The notes beneath the pieces were generated by a model. The model searched no databases and was not told the DNA's origin. It saw nothing but the letters and a program-made list of their open reading frames with translations. A stretch of 64,000 nt of DNA from Phaeosaccion multiseriatum (taxonomy: Eukaryota; Ochrophyta, other classes), in assembly GCA_965112735.1 (NCBI GenBank), contig OZ218953.1, positions 5,580,001 through 5,644,000 of the forward strand, read 5' to 3'. Below, one piece after another: positions 36,901 to 52,871 of the stretch (its first letter is position 1; the number at the start of each line of letters is the position of its first letter). The translations under genes and the position numbers were made by a program.

Positions 36901-39789
36901 TCTTTCCCCTTGGACTCATCGTTCCTTCCTCCGTGCCCCTCTTTGCCTCTCTCCCTCCCTCCCACCCGCCAAATCGATTGCCCACACCACACCAACACCT
37001 GTCACAGGCGCATCTGCAGAGGCTGTCTTAGAGTGGTGCGTGTCCTCCGTGGAGGTGGTCGACCCCGGCTCAGGCTATGCGCACTCCATCCCGCCCAAGG
37101 TCACTGTAGAACCCCCCCCGGACAGAAACGAGTTCGCCAACTTCGGCCAAGCCGCCAAAGTGGAGGCCGTACTGAGCGAGTCCCCGGGGGGCCTGATCCT
37201 GACGTCATGGCTGCCCACGCCCACCATGAACCAGGAGGTGACCACTCTGCTGCCATCCAACCTGGTGCCGTCGTACGACCCCTGCCTCGGCAAGTTTTAC
37301 ATCTCTCCGGTGCCCGTGCAGGACCCCAACTATTGCGTGTACTTTGCACAGGACAACTTTGAGGTGTGTATGACCAACATGTGTGCGTGTGTTTGCTTGT
37401 GTACCGTCGTCTCGTGAAGAATGGCGAGCGAAAACTCGACTGTTGAATGGTGGCCCCTCGCTCCGCCCTTTAGGCTCTCCCCTCTTTTCTACTGTCACTC
37501 ATTCGCATTGGGGGGAAATACCCTTACTCCAAGCCGTGGACTTACGCACCCGCACCCGCACACACGCACCCACCCACCCGCGTCCTCCTCCCGTCGTTGT
37601 GCTGCTGTATCACCAACTGCTGCTGCTGTTGCTGCTGCTGTGCGCAGGTGTACCCGTCTGAGAAGATGAGTCGCTACTTCAGCTTCCTGGACGGCCCTCG
37701 CGCCCGCTACCCCGTGGAGAAGGAGCGGCAGCTCGACCTCGGCGTGTTCCTACGCTTTGCGGCCTGCGGGGCGGTGTGCGGATCTGCGGCGCACGCGTTG
37801 CTCGTGCCCATCGACGTGGTGAAGACTCGGATGCAGAGCGAACCCGAGAAATACAAGGGCATGGTGGGGGCCTTTAAGACTATCGTCAAGGAGGAGGGGA
37901 AGGAGGCCTTTTTGCTCGGCGCGGTGAGTGAGGGAGGGAGTGAATGCGTTGTGTGGCGTCGCTCGTCGCTCGTTACCGTGTGTGTGTCCTCTTTCCTCTG
38001 TTCTCTGTTCTTTGGCCCTCCCTTCCGTATGTCCACCCTCCCCCCCTGATGCGATTCCCATCCCCTGATGCCATACCTCACCCCGGCCCTGTCGCTTGCC
38101 CCATCCCGCCTCCTGTGCCTGGCACACCTTTGCGCGCGCACACACACACACAGGGTGCAACGACAGTGGGGTACATGCTCTACGGAGGCTTCTCCTTCGG
38201 ACTAACAGAGTTCTTTAAGCGGAAGTTCGTGGAGTTTGCAGGGCCCGGTCCTGCCGCCCTTTACCCTGTGCCCATCCTGCTGCTTGCGAGTGCCTGTGCC
38301 GCCACCTTCGCAGCCACCGCGGTGACCCCCTTCGAGGCCATTCGCATCCGCACAGTGACTGTGAAGGACTACCCCAAGTCGCTGGTCGGGGCTCTCAAGC
38401 ACGTGAGTAGAGGGAGGAGGGAGTAGAAGGAGCAAAGGGCGGAGGGTGGGGGGCGTGTGAAGGGATGAGGAGCGTTTATGGCAGAGAGCGCCAGGAGGGA
38501 GACAGGGATCTAGCCCTAAGCGTGAGGAGGGAGAGAGGGCCCTAACCTAAGCGTGAGGAGGGAGAGAGGGCCCTAACGTAAGCGTGAGGAGGGAGAGAGG
38601 GCCCTAACCTAAGCGTGAGGAGGGAGAGAGGGCCCTAACCTAAGCGTGAGGAGGGAGAGAGGGCCTTCGCTCATTGGCAGGAGTGTGCTCGAGCTCGCGA
38701 CGCTTTGCCACTCCAATTCGTTGGATCCCTTCTAATCGCTCCCTCCCCCCCCCCCCGCCTCTGTTTGTCCCTCAGACGCTCGAGACCGGCGAAGTGGGAG
38801 ATCTTTTCTACGGCGTACCCGTGCTGCTCCTCGCGGAGATTCCCTTCATGATGACCAAATTCGCGGTGTTTGACTTCACCTCCAAGCTTACGTACTCGCT
38901 CTTCCCCGTGGCCGCCGACTCTGTGACGCTGTCCCTGCTCGTGTCGTTGGTGAGCGGCATGATCGCCGGAGTGATGGCGAGTCTCGTGTCGCAGCCCTCG
39001 GACACCATCATGACGGAGGTCAGCGAGGGCGGGCATGAGGCGGGGGAAGCGGAGGGAGGGGAGGCAGGGGCTGGGGCAGGCAGGGGGGAGTACGAGGAGT
39101 CGGGCATCGAGAGCTCTTTGGTAGCAGCGGCAGAGTCCAAGGTTGCAGCCCTCGCACTCGCCGCCACAGAGGCGGAGGGGGGAGGAGGCGGGGAGGAGGG
39201 AGGATTGCTCGCAGAAGCGGCTGCCGAGGCGGAGGCGGCGGTGGCGGCGCTGGCACTCGCGGCCAAGGGAGGCGCGGAGGAAGAGCTGCAGCCCGGCCTG
39301 GCCCTCGCAGCCGTCAAAGGCGTGGAGGAAGCGGCATCTGTGGGGCAGAACGGTCTCGTCGATGAGGAGGGGGGGCTGACAGCAGCAGCGGCACCAGCAG
39401 CAGCAGCACCAGCAGCAGCAGCAGCGTCAGCAGCATCAGCAGCAGCGGCGGCGGGAGATGCGACAAGCTCTCTTTCCGCACCCGAGGCCCCTCCCGTACC
39501 GCAGGAGTTGCACAAGCCCGGCGGTGTGAACATTCCCGAGGTGGCGGCTCGGCTCATCAGGGAGGGTGGAGGTCCCTTAGCGCTCTACAGCGGAGCCCTC
39601 CCGCGGTCCATCAAGAGCGCCGTGAACATCGCGGTGCAGTTCTTCCTGTACGACTTCTGCAAGCGTGTGGCCATGGTGTCCCCGGACGACATCAAGGTGT
39701 TCTTTGACGTCATGTCCGGCCTTGAGGTGAATGATCCGGGCCTCGCATCCAAAATCATCTCGGGGGCCGCCAATATCCCCACCCCGTGA
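33979..39789 (+). CDS. Plastid-targeted EF-hand / phosphate-carrier-like (SLC25) fusion protein
   Basis: Nine in-phase exons (33979-34993, 35287-35476, 35778-35910, 36364-36501, 36646-36745, 37008-37363, 37648-37923, 38154-38402, 38776-39789) give about 1156 aa. A signal segment (VLLLFAATALLQTVHVTA-FSL, residues about 38-58) fits stramenopile plastid entry. TRRDLLSSAALAATTG (about 175-190) resembles a twin-arginine signal. An EF-hand loop (DLNKDGEVDKEE) lies at about 306-317. Four G-x-x-Y...P..V-T/S-V repeats (GSGYSPRKPPLVTV, GKGYTSPPEVTV, GKDYSPDDPLIVSI, GSGYAHSIPPKVTV) span about 405-570. The C-terminal 510 residues are a mitochondrial-carrier-family domain (PIDVVKTRMQ, PFEAIRIRTV, PSDTIMTEV) most like phosphate carriers (KYKGMVGAF, IPFMMTKFAVFD). 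About 160 Ala/Glu-rich residues interrupt the third repeat. How the lumenal-type and carrier parts coexist is unclear. Confidence 0.8.
37605..37622 (+). repeat. Exact intronic copy of the 18-bp CTG-linked dispersed repeat
   Basis: CTGTATCACCAACTGCTG exactly, inside intron 6 of the carrier gene and next to CTG repeats that end at the acceptor. It shows the repeat is not a protein motif. Confidence 0.75.
38514..38665 (+). repeat. 31-bp minisatellite in a carrier-gene intron
   Basis: About five copies of a 31-bp unit built on TAAGCGTGAGGAGGGAGAGA followed by GGGCCCTAACC, within the intron 38403-38775. Confidence 0.9.
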
Positions 39790-40522
39790 GCGAGTACGAG
39801 TGAGAAGGAGTGGGTGGTACGAGTGTGAGTACGAGTGAGAAGGAGTCGTGCGTGAAGCGCTACTCTTGGCATTATACTAACTGTTTTACAGCACCTTTTT
39901 TATTATTATTTTTATTATTATTATGTTTGCAATAACAAAACTTGCACAAGACAAAAGGACAGCGGACAGAGGAAAGAGCGGGGTGTCGGAGGAGAAGGGG
40001 GAAGCGATATACTGAAGGGGGAGGGGGCACCGAGGACATGTAGAACAAAAGATTTTCATGAATACGTAACATACAATTATACGACTATAAAGTATTACGA
40101 TATGAAAATATGAGAGAGACCGCCTTGAGATGGAAGCGGTACGGTCAGGCAGTGCAGTAAGGCAGCACAAGGCAAACCACACCACACGCCATAATTACAC
40201 AGTCACACGCTGCCTCTCCCCCTCACAGCAGAGCAGAGCAAAATTGTATGACCCGCGGCGACTCTGCAATCGTCCCAGAGACTCTCCTCTCCTCTCCTCT
40301 TCTCTTCTCGTTCCACTCTCAAGAGCATGTGCTCCCCCCTCCACGCTCCACTAATTACACCACTATCCACTCTGTGAACTTGATCACTCCACTCAACACA
40401 CTTCACTGCAGCACCCAAACACCACCGGAGAGAGGAGCACACCTCACACCTGTCTGTGTCCCTTGTACGTGGCGCTGCCAAGCCTCAGCCTCACTTCAGA
40501 ACACCTCACTGGACCACTCAGT
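39790..40522. other. Convergent 3' intergenic region
   Basis: This 733-bp region lies between the carrier and FNR stops. It has a tandem GAGTACGAGTGAGAAGGAGT duplication (39791-39848), an AT-rich TTATTATTA tract (about 39898-39925), and repeated ACTCCACT-like words near the FNR 3' end. No gene is seen. Confidence 0.5.
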
Positions 40523-44056
<3,534 letters not shown>

Positions 44057-44708
44057 GGCTGCCGTCTGTTCGCTCAGGTAGCAGCAGGAGTCGCGAATAC
44101 AAAGCCTGCAATAGGTCCTGCGAGCAAAGCGGAAGCGGAAGGGTTATTGTAAACCGTGCTTCCCAAATTGTGGGACCTCCTCCCTTCTTCCTCAAGTGGA
44201 GCAGTCTGAACGACGACTATACAAGGCGAAGAAATCTGTCACTCAACAAGCACCCCTCACACCATTGTCAGCCCCTATGGGACGAACACTCTGCTGGACA
44301 AGGACAGAATTGAGCGTGAGAGGGAGAGCAAGACGGAAGGACTTTTCCTCCGCCACCCGTCCTATTTCGGGGCTGCAGATGGATAGCAGCAAGAGCAGTA
44401 CGCTCTTCTTTGTTCATTAGGGTGTATACAAGCTTTACCTGGCTTCTCGCGACGTTTTTTTTTTGTCTTTCGGGTATTTAAAGTTAGACAGGATTCGTGG
44501 GGGGGGAAAAAAGGATGGCACCAGACGGGTAGCCAGCTAGCCAGCTCGATCTCACCCTCACCCTCCCCTGGTGATTATCTCAAAGCTCCTCCAATCCGAT
44601 TGACCGAAAGAGAGGGGAAACACACAGCATAGAGCAGCGACGAACCTCTCCTCGGCTGCTGCAGCAAGCGCCAGGAGCGGAGGGGGGGGGTTAGGGCGAG
44701 GGAAAGTC
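44057..44708. promoter_or_regulatory. Divergent promoter region between FNR and cullin-4
   Basis: This 652-bp region lies between two divergent start codons. It has a T run followed by GGGTATTTAAAG (44454-44483), a possible TATA-like element facing cullin-4. No coding exon is evident. Confidence 0.5.
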
Positions 44709-47700
44709 ATGAGATCGAGCAAGCCCGGCGGCGGCTTCAAAGCAAACCTAAGCGGCAGCAATGGGCTCCGGGGAGGCGCAGGAGGGCCCTCTGTCAAGAA
44801 GAAAATGGTCATCAAGGTAGGCGGGTGGTCGGTGGAGGTTGTAAAGGTTGCACGTGTTGGTCTTCCACTATTGCCTCTGCTGTTAGATATTTGGCGGGGA
44901 GGGGGGGGTGCAGCAGAGTGTTTGGAGCTGATCAGAGGCACCTCCTCTATGTTGCTTTCAATTTTGCAGCGAAAGAAGGCCAGTGTAGGGAAGGAGAGAG
45001 AGGGCTGGTGAGTGTGAACGAACAAAGAGCTCCTCCTGTGCATTCATTCGCCCCTCAGCCCATTGACATGCGTCCCTCCCTCCCCCCCAAACCTGTGAGG
45101 TCAGCCCTTTAAGGTCCAGCCTAAGCTGCCCGAGGGCTTCGAGGACGCCACCTGGGAGAAGCTGCGAGAGGGCGTGGTGGCCGTGTTCGCCAACAAGTCT
45201 GTCGCCTCGAGCAGGGAGGAGCTGTACCGGGCGGTTGAGGACGTGTGCGTGCACAAGCTTGGGCCCAAGCTCTACCAGCGGCTCTCCGCAGAGTGCGGTG
45301 AGTCACCAGTCAGTCCCTCTGCACTGGATGTGATAGTCAAGGACTTTGGGGAGAAGGGTAGGAGTGCAAGGCAAGGGCCTGACCTGGACTCTCGGAGCTT
45401 GCCTCCTTACCCCGCGGAGCCCCCTTTCTGCCGTCCGTCCTCTTTGTCCCCCTCACCCCCTCCCTCTCGCATGCGCCAGACTCCCATACCAAAGCCAAAA
45501 TCGACTCTCTCTCTAATCAAACGCCGGACTGCAGCGCATTTCTGCAATTGGCCAACAGCTGCTGGAACGACCACTGCGACCACTTGCTCGTAAGTACAGG
45601 AGGGAAGACCGCCCTCTTCTTGTTCTCTCCATCTCACAGCACGCCATCACAGAGACTTACCCTGCTTTTACCCTGCTCTTACGCTCTGTTCTTTCCCTGC
45701 CCCCCCCCCCTTATTCTGCACTCTCTCCGCCGTCCAGACCGTTCGAAACATCTTCCTCTATTTAGACCGAAGCTTCGTGCTGCCGGACCCGTCCCTGCGG
45801 AGCATCTGGGACATGGGGCTGCACTACTTCCGCAGGTATGGAAGGAACAAGGGTGTGAGAGGGGCCTTTTTGTTCGGCTTTGGGGTTCGGGGTGGACCAT
45901 CCCAAGCCATCCCAGCCCAACCTAGGAGTTGAGAAGGACTGAATGAGTTGGTGGTCCAAGCGGAGGGAGAGGGGAGTAGGTAGAGGACAGCGCATCTGTC
46001 CTTTAGTCTCTTCCAAGTGTCCTGTCCAGCCCTTCCTCTCGGCGCCTGTTGCCTTCGCTAACGCGCCCCCTTCTATGTGCCATGTGATGTGCGCTTGGTT
46101 GGGTGGGTTGTCTTGGGACGATCTCTTCATCCACTCCCTTGCTCAGCCATCTGTTGGCGTCGACAGAGGTGAAGGAGAAGCTAGTGGCAGGGCTGCTGGA
46201 CCTCATCGAGCGAGAGCGCAAGGGGGAGGACGTGGACAAACAGCTCATCCGATCGCTGCTTCGCATGCTCAGCGCACTCGGGCTGTATACAGAGCAGTTC
46301 CAGGGCCGCTTCTTGGCGGAGACGGAGCTGTTTTACAAGGCGGAGGGCCTGAGGTACATGACCTCGTCGGATGTGCCCCACTTCCTCAGGTGAGACGCAG
46401 CAGCAGAGCGACAGGGCGAGGGAGAGAGGGCCATGCAGAGACAGAGAGGGAGGGCCTTCGGGTGTGGAGACAGAGAGGGTAGGCCTTAAGGGTGTGGAGA
46501 CAGAGAGGGTAGGCCTTAAGGGTGTGCAGACAGAGAGGGAGGGCCTTAGGGTGTGCAGACAGAGAGGGGCCTTAAGGGTGTGCAGACAGAGAGGGAGGGC
46601 CTTAGGGTGTGGAGACAGAGAGGTTGTGGCTGACGGGCCGCTCCTTGCGCTTGCTTCAAAGCCTCGTGCGCACGGGGAGAGGGGCGCTCGTTGGTGGTTG
46701 GTGGGTTCGTTGCTTGATCGGTCGGTCGGTCGGTGTCCAAGCTCCCACTGATACTAATTCATGTCATCCGTCTCCTGAACTGAGCGGAAGTGAAGTGGAC
46801 TGAAGTGAACTCTCTCGTCTATTGCAGGCACGTGGAGCTGCGTCTGTCGCAGGAGGCGGAGCGCGTGGTGCAGTACCTGTCCGAGCACACTCGGAAACCC
46901 CTCGTGGCGTGTGTGGAGGGCACGCTGCTGGTACCGCACACAGGGGCCGTGTTGGAGAGGGGCTTCAAGGCGCTGCTTGACGGGCACCGCCTCACGGACC
47001 TGCAGAGGATGTACACGCTGGTAAGAGGAGGAAGCTGCAGCTGGAGGGACTAGAGGGACTAGAGGGAGCTGGGTCAGTCAGTCAGTCAGCCAGTCAGTCA
47101 TTCAGTCATTCAGTCATTGAGTCAGTGAGTCAGTGAGTCAGGTCAGGGTGTAGAGGACCCTTTTGCCACTGGGGCCCTGTTCTGTTCATGTTACAACAGA
47201 TCAATCGTGTGTTTGAGTGGGATTACTTCGTTCGTCCTGACACAGCGTTGCTTTGCTGCACCCACCTATACACTTGACTCAATCCCCACCCCATGTGTGT
47301 GTTGCGTGTGATGTTCGACATGTGTCATGGTCGTGCTCATGACTCTGCTCTCTCTCTCTCTCTCTCTCTTCAGTTCGCTCGAGTGGACGCTCTGCCGCAG
47401 CTGAAGCAGTGCCTGCACGAGTGCGCGTACAACTTCGGTTACGCCATCATCATGGACAAGGAGAACGACAAGGACATGGTGCTCAACCTGCTCGCCTTCA
47501 AGAAGAAGCTTGACGAGGTAAGGGGTGGCGTCATATCCTTTCGTGTTGGGAAGGAGGAGGAGGAAGGAAGGAACGGCGCTCTGCTGCGAGCACGGTAGCA
47601 GCACGCGCAACGCCGGCCCGCACACACATTCTTGTTAGCGCCACAGACAGTCGTGCTAGCCCCACAGAATGCTCGCCCCGTCACTCGACCACAAGCCTGT

Positions 47701-50555
47701 TGCTTCTTCCGCTGCCCCCCACCACATGGCGGATCGTACCGGTATACTAAACTGAAACTGCAACACACTCAACGCACTGTCCCTCCGCCCTCCCTCCGTC
47801 ACCACAGGTGCTGCTGCGTTCCTTCAGCAAGAACGAGCAGTACGCCTACGCCCTGAAGGAATGCTGGGAGAGGTTCGTCAACGAGGGAAAGGGCAGACAG
47901 AACAGGCCGGCCGAGCTGCTGGCCAAGTTTGTGGACGCCAAGCTCAAGGGGGAGAAGGGCATGGCGGACGATGACGTAGAGGCGCTGCTCGACAGGTAGG
48001 TACAGGGAGAGGGAGAGAGAGAGACAGGGGGGGGTGGAGTGTGTATGTGTGTGTGAGAAGAGAGGATGGGAGGGAGAGTGAGAGAGAGAGTAATGCTCTG
48101 CCTAATTCCTCCCCCATCCCCCCCCCCCTCTCTGTATGTGTGCGCTCATCTCTCTCTCTCTCCCTCTCAGACTGATGGAGCTGTTCCGCTTTGTGCACGC
48201 CAAGGACGTGTTTGAGGCCTTCTACAAGAAGGACTTGGCCAAGCGGCTCCTGCTGCAGAGGTATGCATTCGATGTCGGCACATCGAATATCGACGTGTCG
48301 TCGATATCTTGATCGATATCGTATTGTGTTTATGGTCTGAGAAACTGCACCTGAACCCCCCTTTCACCACCCCCAGGTCCTCCTCGTTCGACCTGGAGAA
48401 GAGCATGATCTCCAAGCTCAAGACGGAGTGTGGCAGCGCCTTCACCACCAAGCTCGAGGGCATGTTCAAGGATATCGACCTCTCCAGGGACCTCATGAAC
48501 AACTACAGGTAAGTGTGTGTGTGTGTGTGTGCGCGCGTTTGTGTGTTTTTACCTGACTCTTGTCGGGCTGCCCTTCCCCCTTCCCAGTCAATACCTGCGG
48601 GACCGCACTCTGGAGCCACGCTTCTTCTCCAGCGACAAGGCCAAGGAGGTGGACGTTAACGTGCAGGTCTTGACCACAGGTTAGTTGGCTTAATTAGTTG
48701 ACTTTGTCAGTTAGCTTGTTACTTCATTTGTCTACTGTGAAAGTGGAGCACCCTCGCAGGGCACGGTTCCAAACGGTACGCTCCCCCACGGGCCCTGGGC
48801 CTGGGTGTGGGCACACACGTGCCTCGCCTAAATGTCCCTCTCTCACACACCACCCCGCCCTGGAACCTTGCTCCTCTGCCCCCCGCCCCTACCCCTGCCC
48901 CTGCCCTTTTGTGCTTGACTCTTGTGTGCTTGACTCTTGTGTGCTTGACTCTGTGGTGCGGTACTGCGCGTCAGGCTACTGGCCCTCATACCCGCCTATG
49001 GAGTTGACTGTGCCCTTCGAGCTGTCCGAGCACATGGACAAGTTCACCACGTATTACATGGGCAAGTACCAGGGAAGGAGGATCATGTGGCAGCACGGGT
49101 GAGTGGATGGCAGTGGATGGGTGAGGGGGTGGCAGTGGATGGGCAGGAGGGGAGGGGGAGTGAAGGAGGATCATGTGGCAGCACGGGTGAATCGATAATG
49201 TGCAGGGCAAGAAGGGCATTTGTCCCTTGTTCAACCTCTTCCCCCCTTCCCCTCCCTCCGTGCCTTGTTTCTCGTGTTCGTTGGAAAGGCTCGGGCACTG
49301 CGTACTCAAGGCAGTGTTCCCCAAGGGCAAGAAGGAGCTTGCGGTGAGCCAGCTGCAGGTAAGGAAGGGGTGAGCCCTTCATCTAAGCTGGGGGCGGGGC
49401 GATGCGCCTCTGCAGCTGCCCTTCTCACAAGCGGAGCTTCATGCTGCTGCCCTCCTCCGGCCTTTATTTAGTTTGTCACTTGGCCTCGCTGAACCTTACC
49501 TCCTTGCCTTTCTGTTGCCGTGGGCCCCTGCTTCCCTCCCCTTCCTCCCTCCCTTCCCCCCTCCCTCTTACCTCCCCTGCCCAGGCTATCGTGCTGCTGC
49601 TGTTCTCCTCCGTGGACTGCTTGACGCTGGAGGAGATTAAGGCCGCCACTCTCATTGAGGATGGAGAGCTCCGGAGAGTGCTCCAGTCGCTGGCGTGTGG
49701 CAAGGTGTGTGTGTATGTGTGCGTGTGTGTGTCTTGTGTGTGTTTTGTGTGTGTTGTGTGTGTGCATGTGTGTCTTGTATGGCAAGGTGTGAAGTGAGAT
49801 TTTGCATACTCTCTGTCTGCGCGTACGTGACGTTGCGTTGCGTGCAGTGCAGTGTGTGCTCTGTGGCTGGGAGTGTTGCGCCTCCATCCTCCCAAGGCCA
49901 AGTGGTCTTTTCTTGACGTACCCTTCCCCTCATAGGTGCAAGGCCGTGTGCTAAAGAAGAGCCCCAAGGGCAAGGAAGTGGAGGATGGAGACTCCTTCCA
50001 CTTCAACAGTGACTTTCAACAGAAGCTCTTCCGCATCAAGATCAACTCCATCCAGCTCAAGGAGACGGTGCAGGAGAACGAAAAGACGCACGAGGCCGTC
50101 TTTCGGGACAGGCAGTACCAAGTAAGTCAGTGAGAGGAGTGGGGTTGGGGTGTGGCCGAGAGGGGAGGGAGGGAGGGCACGCACACAAAGCGGATGAGCT
50201 GCTGGTGTGCACAGTTTTGGACGGTCCGTGCGAACTACTCTCCACCGACACTTTGCGACTGTACTCCGCTCTGCTCTGCCCAACTGGCTGCTTCCATCCA
50301 TCCATCCATCCATCTTGCTCCACTCTTTGCACTGCCCAACTCTCTCCACCCCCCCCTAAGGTGGATGCGGCCATCGTGCGAATAATGAAGAGCCGTAAGA
50401 CTCTCTCGCACCAGCTGCTTGTGAGCGAGCTGTTCGGACAGCTCAAGTTTCCCGCCAAGCCCGTGGACCTGAAGAAGCGCATAGAGAGCCTCTTGGAGAG
50501 GGAATACCTCGAGAGAGACCCCAACACGCCGGGCATGTACAACTACCTGGCATAG
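44709..50555 (+). CDS. CUL4: Cullin-4, scaffold of CRL4 ubiquitin ligases
   Basis: Sixteen exons, all in phase, give about 761 aa: 44709-44816, 45105-45297, 45480-45589, 45738-45835, 46147-46389, 46828-47020, 47374-47517, 47808-47995, 48171-48260, 48377-48508, 48588-48679, 48975-49098, 49289-49358, 49585-49704, 49936-50121 and 50361-50555. CUL4 binds DDB1 at its N-terminus and the RING protein RBX1 at its C-terminus. Matches to plant CUL4 include [81 protein letters not shown] and GHCVLKAVF. The C-terminal winged helix has the neddylation site (IVRIMKSRK) and ends NYLA. An alternative exon 2 acceptor 9 bp downstream (45114) is possible. Several introns hold minisatellites. Confidence 0.95.
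46441..46624 (+). repeat. ~31-bp minisatellite in a CUL4 intron
   Basis: About six imperfect copies of a unit reading ACAGAGAGGGAGGGCCTTAG then GGTGTGCAG, in the intron 46390-46827. Confidence 0.9.
47073..47142 (+). repeat. (AGTC)n tetranucleotide repeat in a CUL4 intron
   Basis: An AGTC/ATTC-type tetranucleotide run lies in the intron 47021-47373. Confidence 0.85.
49162..49190 (+). repeat. Intronic duplicate of CUL4 exon 12 end with second splice donor
   Basis: The end of exon 12 (AGGATCATGTGGCAGCACGG) and its GT recur about 88 bp downstream inside the intron, giving a second possible donor (GGTGAATC). Confidence 0.8.
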
Positions 50556-51329
50556 GAGGGACTCCGCGATCATGCATGTATACAACTACCTAGGATGAGA
50601 AGAGAAGACTTGACATGAGAATGGAGGACTTGGGGCATGCATGTACAAAGAGAAACTGCTTGTGTCTCACTCACTCCGGCGGCCACAGGAGCAGCTCTCA
50701 CTCATGGCTGCAGCACAGTGAGCAGGGGAAGGGGAAGGAAGTGCGCCCTCCGTCTTTGGGCAACGTCGAGCGAATCGGCAATGTGTTCTCTGTTTTGGAT
50801 ATCGCGACATGGAGGACCTCCACTCCCACCCCCACCACAGCTAAGCAGCAGTAGCAGCAGCAGCAGCGGACGTACCGAGGAGGTGAGATGGAGATGGAGC
50901 GCTGCTCTGCTCTGCTCTGATGCGGGGCCAGCTGCAGTGCACAGGCTGTAGTGCAGTGCCCGTCCCTCCACAGGGCCCTCCATCCGGTGGGGCTGTGGGA
51001 CTGTGGGACTGTGGACTTGCTCTGCTCTTCGAAGAAGAGCCTCCGTCTTCGAAGAAGAGATACGAGGAGCATATGGAAAGCCCGAAGCCCGCGCAGTGTC
51101 AGAAGCTATGGGCGCGAGGCTGAAGCGACGGCCCCTGTCCCTGCCGTGTGGCAATGTGCAGTAAGGGCAGCGGGGCAGTAGGCGCGGCAGTGTGTTCCTC
51201 CCGAGCGGCCCTTGGGATCGGAACTATGTTAATAGAATGTTAAATTGGGTTTCGCCAACAGGAGGTGCTACGCCCCCTCTCGATCATCAAGTATCGATGC
51301 ATCCATCCCCCCTCTCTACTGTGTACAAG
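50556..51329. other. Convergent 3' intergenic region
   Basis: This 774-bp region starts with an imperfect copy of the CUL4 stop region (50573-50597). Beyond that it contains short purine-rich and CTG-type words and a repeated CTTCGAAGAAGAG (about 51026-51060). No supported gene is seen. Confidence 0.5.
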
Positions 51330-52829
51330 CTATTCCAGACTTGGCGGCCCAAAGAGCGTCGCTTCGTGCAGCAGCAAGGCCTCCGCCGCTCGAATCCGCC
51401 GAAAGTGCTCTCCGTCATCCGCACACCCCTTGTTGGGCCACCAGGAGGGGACCTGGGGGGCAGAGGGGCGGAGGAGGGGGGTGAGTCATTCGGAGCTCGA
51501 GAGAGGACGGCACGACTCGGAAGTGCAGAGCAGAAGAACGTCGTACGCTCTCGCTCCACGCCATGGGTGGTCGTTCGCGAGGGGAATCGTTGAGGGGAAG
51601 CGCACACCCAGCCCAGCCACAAGCAATCGCAGATCATCCAATCGTCCGGCAACGCAACACAGCACAACTTGTCTTCTCACTCACGCACACACGCACCTTT
51701 CTTTGGCGTTCTTTCTGGGCCTCCAAGGCCTTCTCCTCCTCCTCCCCTTGCTGCTGGAGCTCGGGATGGAGCACAAGCACGAACTTGCCGTCCTGAAACG
51801 TTTTGTACTGACGCGCACGGAGGCTGCGCGGAGAGGTGGCTCGGTCTTGGAGCGAGTACACCAGGCTGAAGGGGTTATCGCGGAAGGGGAAGTCGGGGCC
51901 GAACCAGGCTACCTGCTCAGGCGCAAGCAAGGAGGTATGTGTGTGTAATGTGTGGGTGGATGGGCGCGTGCGTGCGTGGGGAGGCGGGTGGTGAGCGAGG
52001 ATGAAAGAAAGAGATACGGCCGTGAGAAGGGGCGAAGCAAGGTTTGCCGCAAGCAATAGCAAGCACTGCGTGTGTCCAGAAAACGAAATGCGGACGGAGG
52101 CAGCAGTTAACCACCAAATCATGAACGTTCTAAGACAAGCAAGGGCCTGCCCTACCACAAGCATAGATGGCACTTGAGGGTGTAATATATAGACTGCCCT
52201 ACCGCTTACCAGCTCCTTGCAGTCCCCCAGGAAGTCGAGCTTGCTGCGCACCGCGAGGAGAAGGTTGGAGCCTCCCCACACGAAGGGAAGGTCCTTCTTA
52301 CTGCAGCCCGTGCTACCGTCCTCCTTGGCTTGCTGCCGCTGCCGTTGGCGCTGCTGTCGCGGTTGCTGCACCTCACTTCGGTCACGATCTTCTCTTGCCC
52401 CCCCATCCAACCCGCCCCCTTCCTCCTTCTCCCCCTCCTTCTCCTCCTCCTCCTCTTCCGCCTCCTCCTCGTCTTCCTCTTCCCGCTCGCCCTCCCCCCC
52501 TGCTTCCTTGCGCAATATCTCACGCCACTTGCCCACCGCCTCCACGACATCGAGTGTGACGGTGTGCATCCCAAGCACCGCCCTTCCCCTCCAGTCCTTG
52601 TCTGGGTCGCAGCCCCCCTCTGGCGGCCTATACGGCCCTAACATGGCCAGCAGCTCCTCGAACACCTTGTGTTGGATGGAGTACAGCTGCGCCCCCCGGA
52701 AGCGCTCGAGCGACGAGCTTAAGCAGCGCCGGACCTCTCTCACGTACTTCTCGTGTGCGATGGCACAGCGTATCACATGGCTCTCGGCGGCGAGGCGAGC
52801 GGGACTGACGAGGTGCTGCGGTATCACCA

Positions 52830-52871
<42 letters not shown>

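Noticed and set aside
38514-38665. CCCTAACCTAA words suggesting an interstitial telomere
   Set aside because: They form only part of a 31-bp minisatellite unit and never make consecutive telomere units.
51634-51911. Reading the unknown minus-strand gene straight through to a stop near 51634
   Set aside because: The frame after 51697 is a donor followed by sequence without conservation. A phase-matched exon at 51452-51330 gives a better helical C-terminus.
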